Of a DNA stretch of 64,000 bases, positions 62,526 to 64,000 are shown in pieces. Source of the stretch: Tilletia caries. Its lineage: Eukaryota; Basidiomycota; Exobasidiomycetes; Tilletiales; Tilletiaceae. Both the position numbers and the translations under genes were made by a program. Where the stretch lies: positions 868,001 to 932,000 of the forward strand of contig JALUTQ010000033.1 in NCBI GenBank assembly GCA_032718865.1, given 5' to 3'. Each line of letters opens with the position of its first letter. Position 1 is the stretch's first letter. A model generated the notes under the pieces. That model saw only the letters and a list, made by a program, of their open reading frames with translations. It had not been told where the DNA came from and did not search any database.

Positions 62526-64000
62526 TCACTTGGAAGAGGCCGAGGCCGAGTCGCGCTTGGCGATGGTGATTCCCGCAGGTGCGCCCAGGGCCGTCTTGAT
62601 CTGCGCGTATCTGTTGGAAAGGAAGATGCCAGAACGAAAGGGAACTCAAGGTCATGAGCGTCCAACCGCGCGCGCAAGAGAAGAACAAGGAAGAGGAAGA
62701 AGAAACTCACAGGAGGAATTGACCACTGACCAGGCCGGCGGTCATGAGGATCCTCGGGCCCAGCCCTGCCCAGATCCGGACAGGCCCTGTCTCCTGCGCA
62801 AGCTTGACCAGTCGAGAGACAGTCCCGCCTGATCCTCCACCGCCCTATCCAACCCAGGCGCGCGTAGGATATAAAAGGGATTCAGTCTTGTGTCCACCGT
62901 GTCCATACCCCTCCCGCACGTTTTTCCGCCCGATTTTTTACTCACCTGATTGATCTTGCTGAGCAGGGTATCGGCAGGGTGGGAGAGCACGGCGGCGACG
63001 GCTCCTGCGACGAGACCGCACCCGAGCTGGATGCCGATTTCGTTCGCTTTGGAGCTTTGCTCGAGGGCTTTCTTGTCGGCGAGGGACTTTTCTACGAGCT
63101 CGTGCTGTGGAAGGAGTTGTTGGATGAGCTTTTCTGTGCGAAGTGATCAGGAAGGAAGGGAAGGAAAAGGACGTAGATAGACTCACCATGAACTCGTTGG
63201 TAGTGCTTGATGGCAGGAATTGGAGAGTTTAGATGTCAGTACTGGAAGTCAAGCGCGTCAAGCTTTCTGGTACGTCTAGGACGACTGGAGCGCTCACAAT
63301 TGACCGATGGCCTGGACGGGGATCAGGAGAGGGAAGACTAATTGAGCTTTCCAAGATGTGTCAAATGGAGACAGAAAGCTGAGAAAGACTTACGTATGGG
63401 ACCTGCTTGCAGAGAATGGGAATGATACCTATTTTCACAAACCCCAATCTCTCAGCCACAGTAAAAGACGCGAGAGCATAAGAAAAAAGAGCTACTCACC
63501 AGCATAAAGGCCTGCAAAGCCTTCCTTCGCAGTCATCTTGGTCAAAGCGCCGAACAAGTTGGTCGCATACCCGCGCTCGGAAACCATCCGAATCCGGGCG
63601 GCTTCGAGGGGAGTCAGGGCCATGGTAGCGAAGACTTCTGCGATGGATGCGCCGGTTAGGTAGATTGCTGTGCGGTAGGTCTCTGCTGTCTCTGGGGAGC
63701 CTGCGGCTATGACGAGCTGGCGTTTCCAGACTGCGCGCGTGCGGGTAGAGAATTTTGGTCAGAACAGAGACGCAGATGTTAAGGAGCGTCCGACTTACAT
63801 TCGTAACCGGCGAACCTGAAGGACAAGATCAGATCAAAAGCGTTTAGGTCTTTCCTTTAGACAGTGTTTGAAAATGAAAGGGACTCACTTGAGACCACCC
63901 TGGACGAGGTATCCAACAGCGGTGGCTCCGAAGCCGGTGAGAAGGCCGCCCGCTCCTTCACTTGCGACGATGTTCTTGGCCATGGTGAGCATGCCGACGC
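62526..64000 (-). CDS. MIR1: Mitochondrial phosphate carrier, 5' end beyond window
   Basis: Inner-membrane carrier importing phosphate for ATP synthesis. Exons (minus): 64000+-63889, 63815-63799 (17 nt), 63730-63500, 63428-63394 (35 nt), 63311-63298 (14 nt), 63205-63187 (19 nt), 63133-62946, 62844-62711 and 62610-62526. Motifs: EGAGGLLTGFGATAVGYLVQ and GGLKFAGYEFWKRQ (end of repeat 1), TPLEAARIRMVSERGY (repeat 2 signature), IPILCKQVPYAIGQF, SHPADTLLSKINQ (repeat 3 signature), RIWAGLGPRILMTAG; it ends RDSASASSK. These fit the phosphate carrier better than other carriers. The first repeat's signature lies outside the window. The 63187/63133 junction is off by one base in my model, so that boundary or a base there is wrong. 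Confidence 0.88.

Overview
The window looks like nuclear DNA of a basidiomycete fungus, most likely a Pucciniomycotina/Microbotryomycete-type red yeast. The clues are GC-rich genes, dense short introns (about 60-130 nt) with GTGAGT-type donors, and transposase families (tnp2-like, Crypton, MULE) typical of basidiomycetes. The lineage is inference. No tRNA, rRNA, telomere repeat or CRISPR was seen.

Layout. 0-7.6 kb is largely non-coding and holds a 2.5 kb unit flanked by two nearly identical 283-bp direct repeats. 7.6-49.5 kb is a transposon graveyard: short non-autonomous elements inserted into each other and into decayed genes (a J-domain protein, a PIF/Harbinger transposase, a protein kinase, a pogo transposase, a RecQ-tail-like fragment). 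Three larger elements sit in it: a MULE transposase gene that continues into a SWIM finger and a Ulp1-type cysteine protease (21.2-25.3 kb), a Crypton-type tyrosine recombinase with a GCR1-like tail (41.5-45.3 kb), and, at 51.6-57.7 kb, a tnp2-like transposase gene divergent from an intact 7-exon gene of unknown function. The right end is conserved housekeeping DNA: an intact RAD4/XPC gene (58.8-62.2 kb) convergent with a mitochondrial phosphate carrier gene cut by the window edge.

Main discovery. At least six families of 0.5-0.8 kb elements have hAT-like ends: inverted repeats beginning 5'-YARGG and target duplications of 8 bp (7 bp in two copies). Each family is filled almost end to end with its own short, often palindromic word (GACTATAGTC; CTCCGTACTCC; CGGAATTCCG; AGTTACTT; and others). 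Several families with different interiors share the terminal core CTCGGCA. Exact target duplications and empty sites within the window prove several insertions. At 28.2-30.9 kb the target duplications of two inverted copies are swapped and reverse-complemented, which shows that the 1.27 kb between them was inverted by recombination between the copies. Undoing the inversion restores a split element with its own perfect 8-bp target duplication.

Reading frames. RAD4 and the gene at 51.6-53.3 kb close in frame across every intron, so the base sequence is generally reliable. The transposase genes have several off-by-one breaks, some in homopolymers (for example a 14-G run), so decay and local homopolymer error must both be considered.
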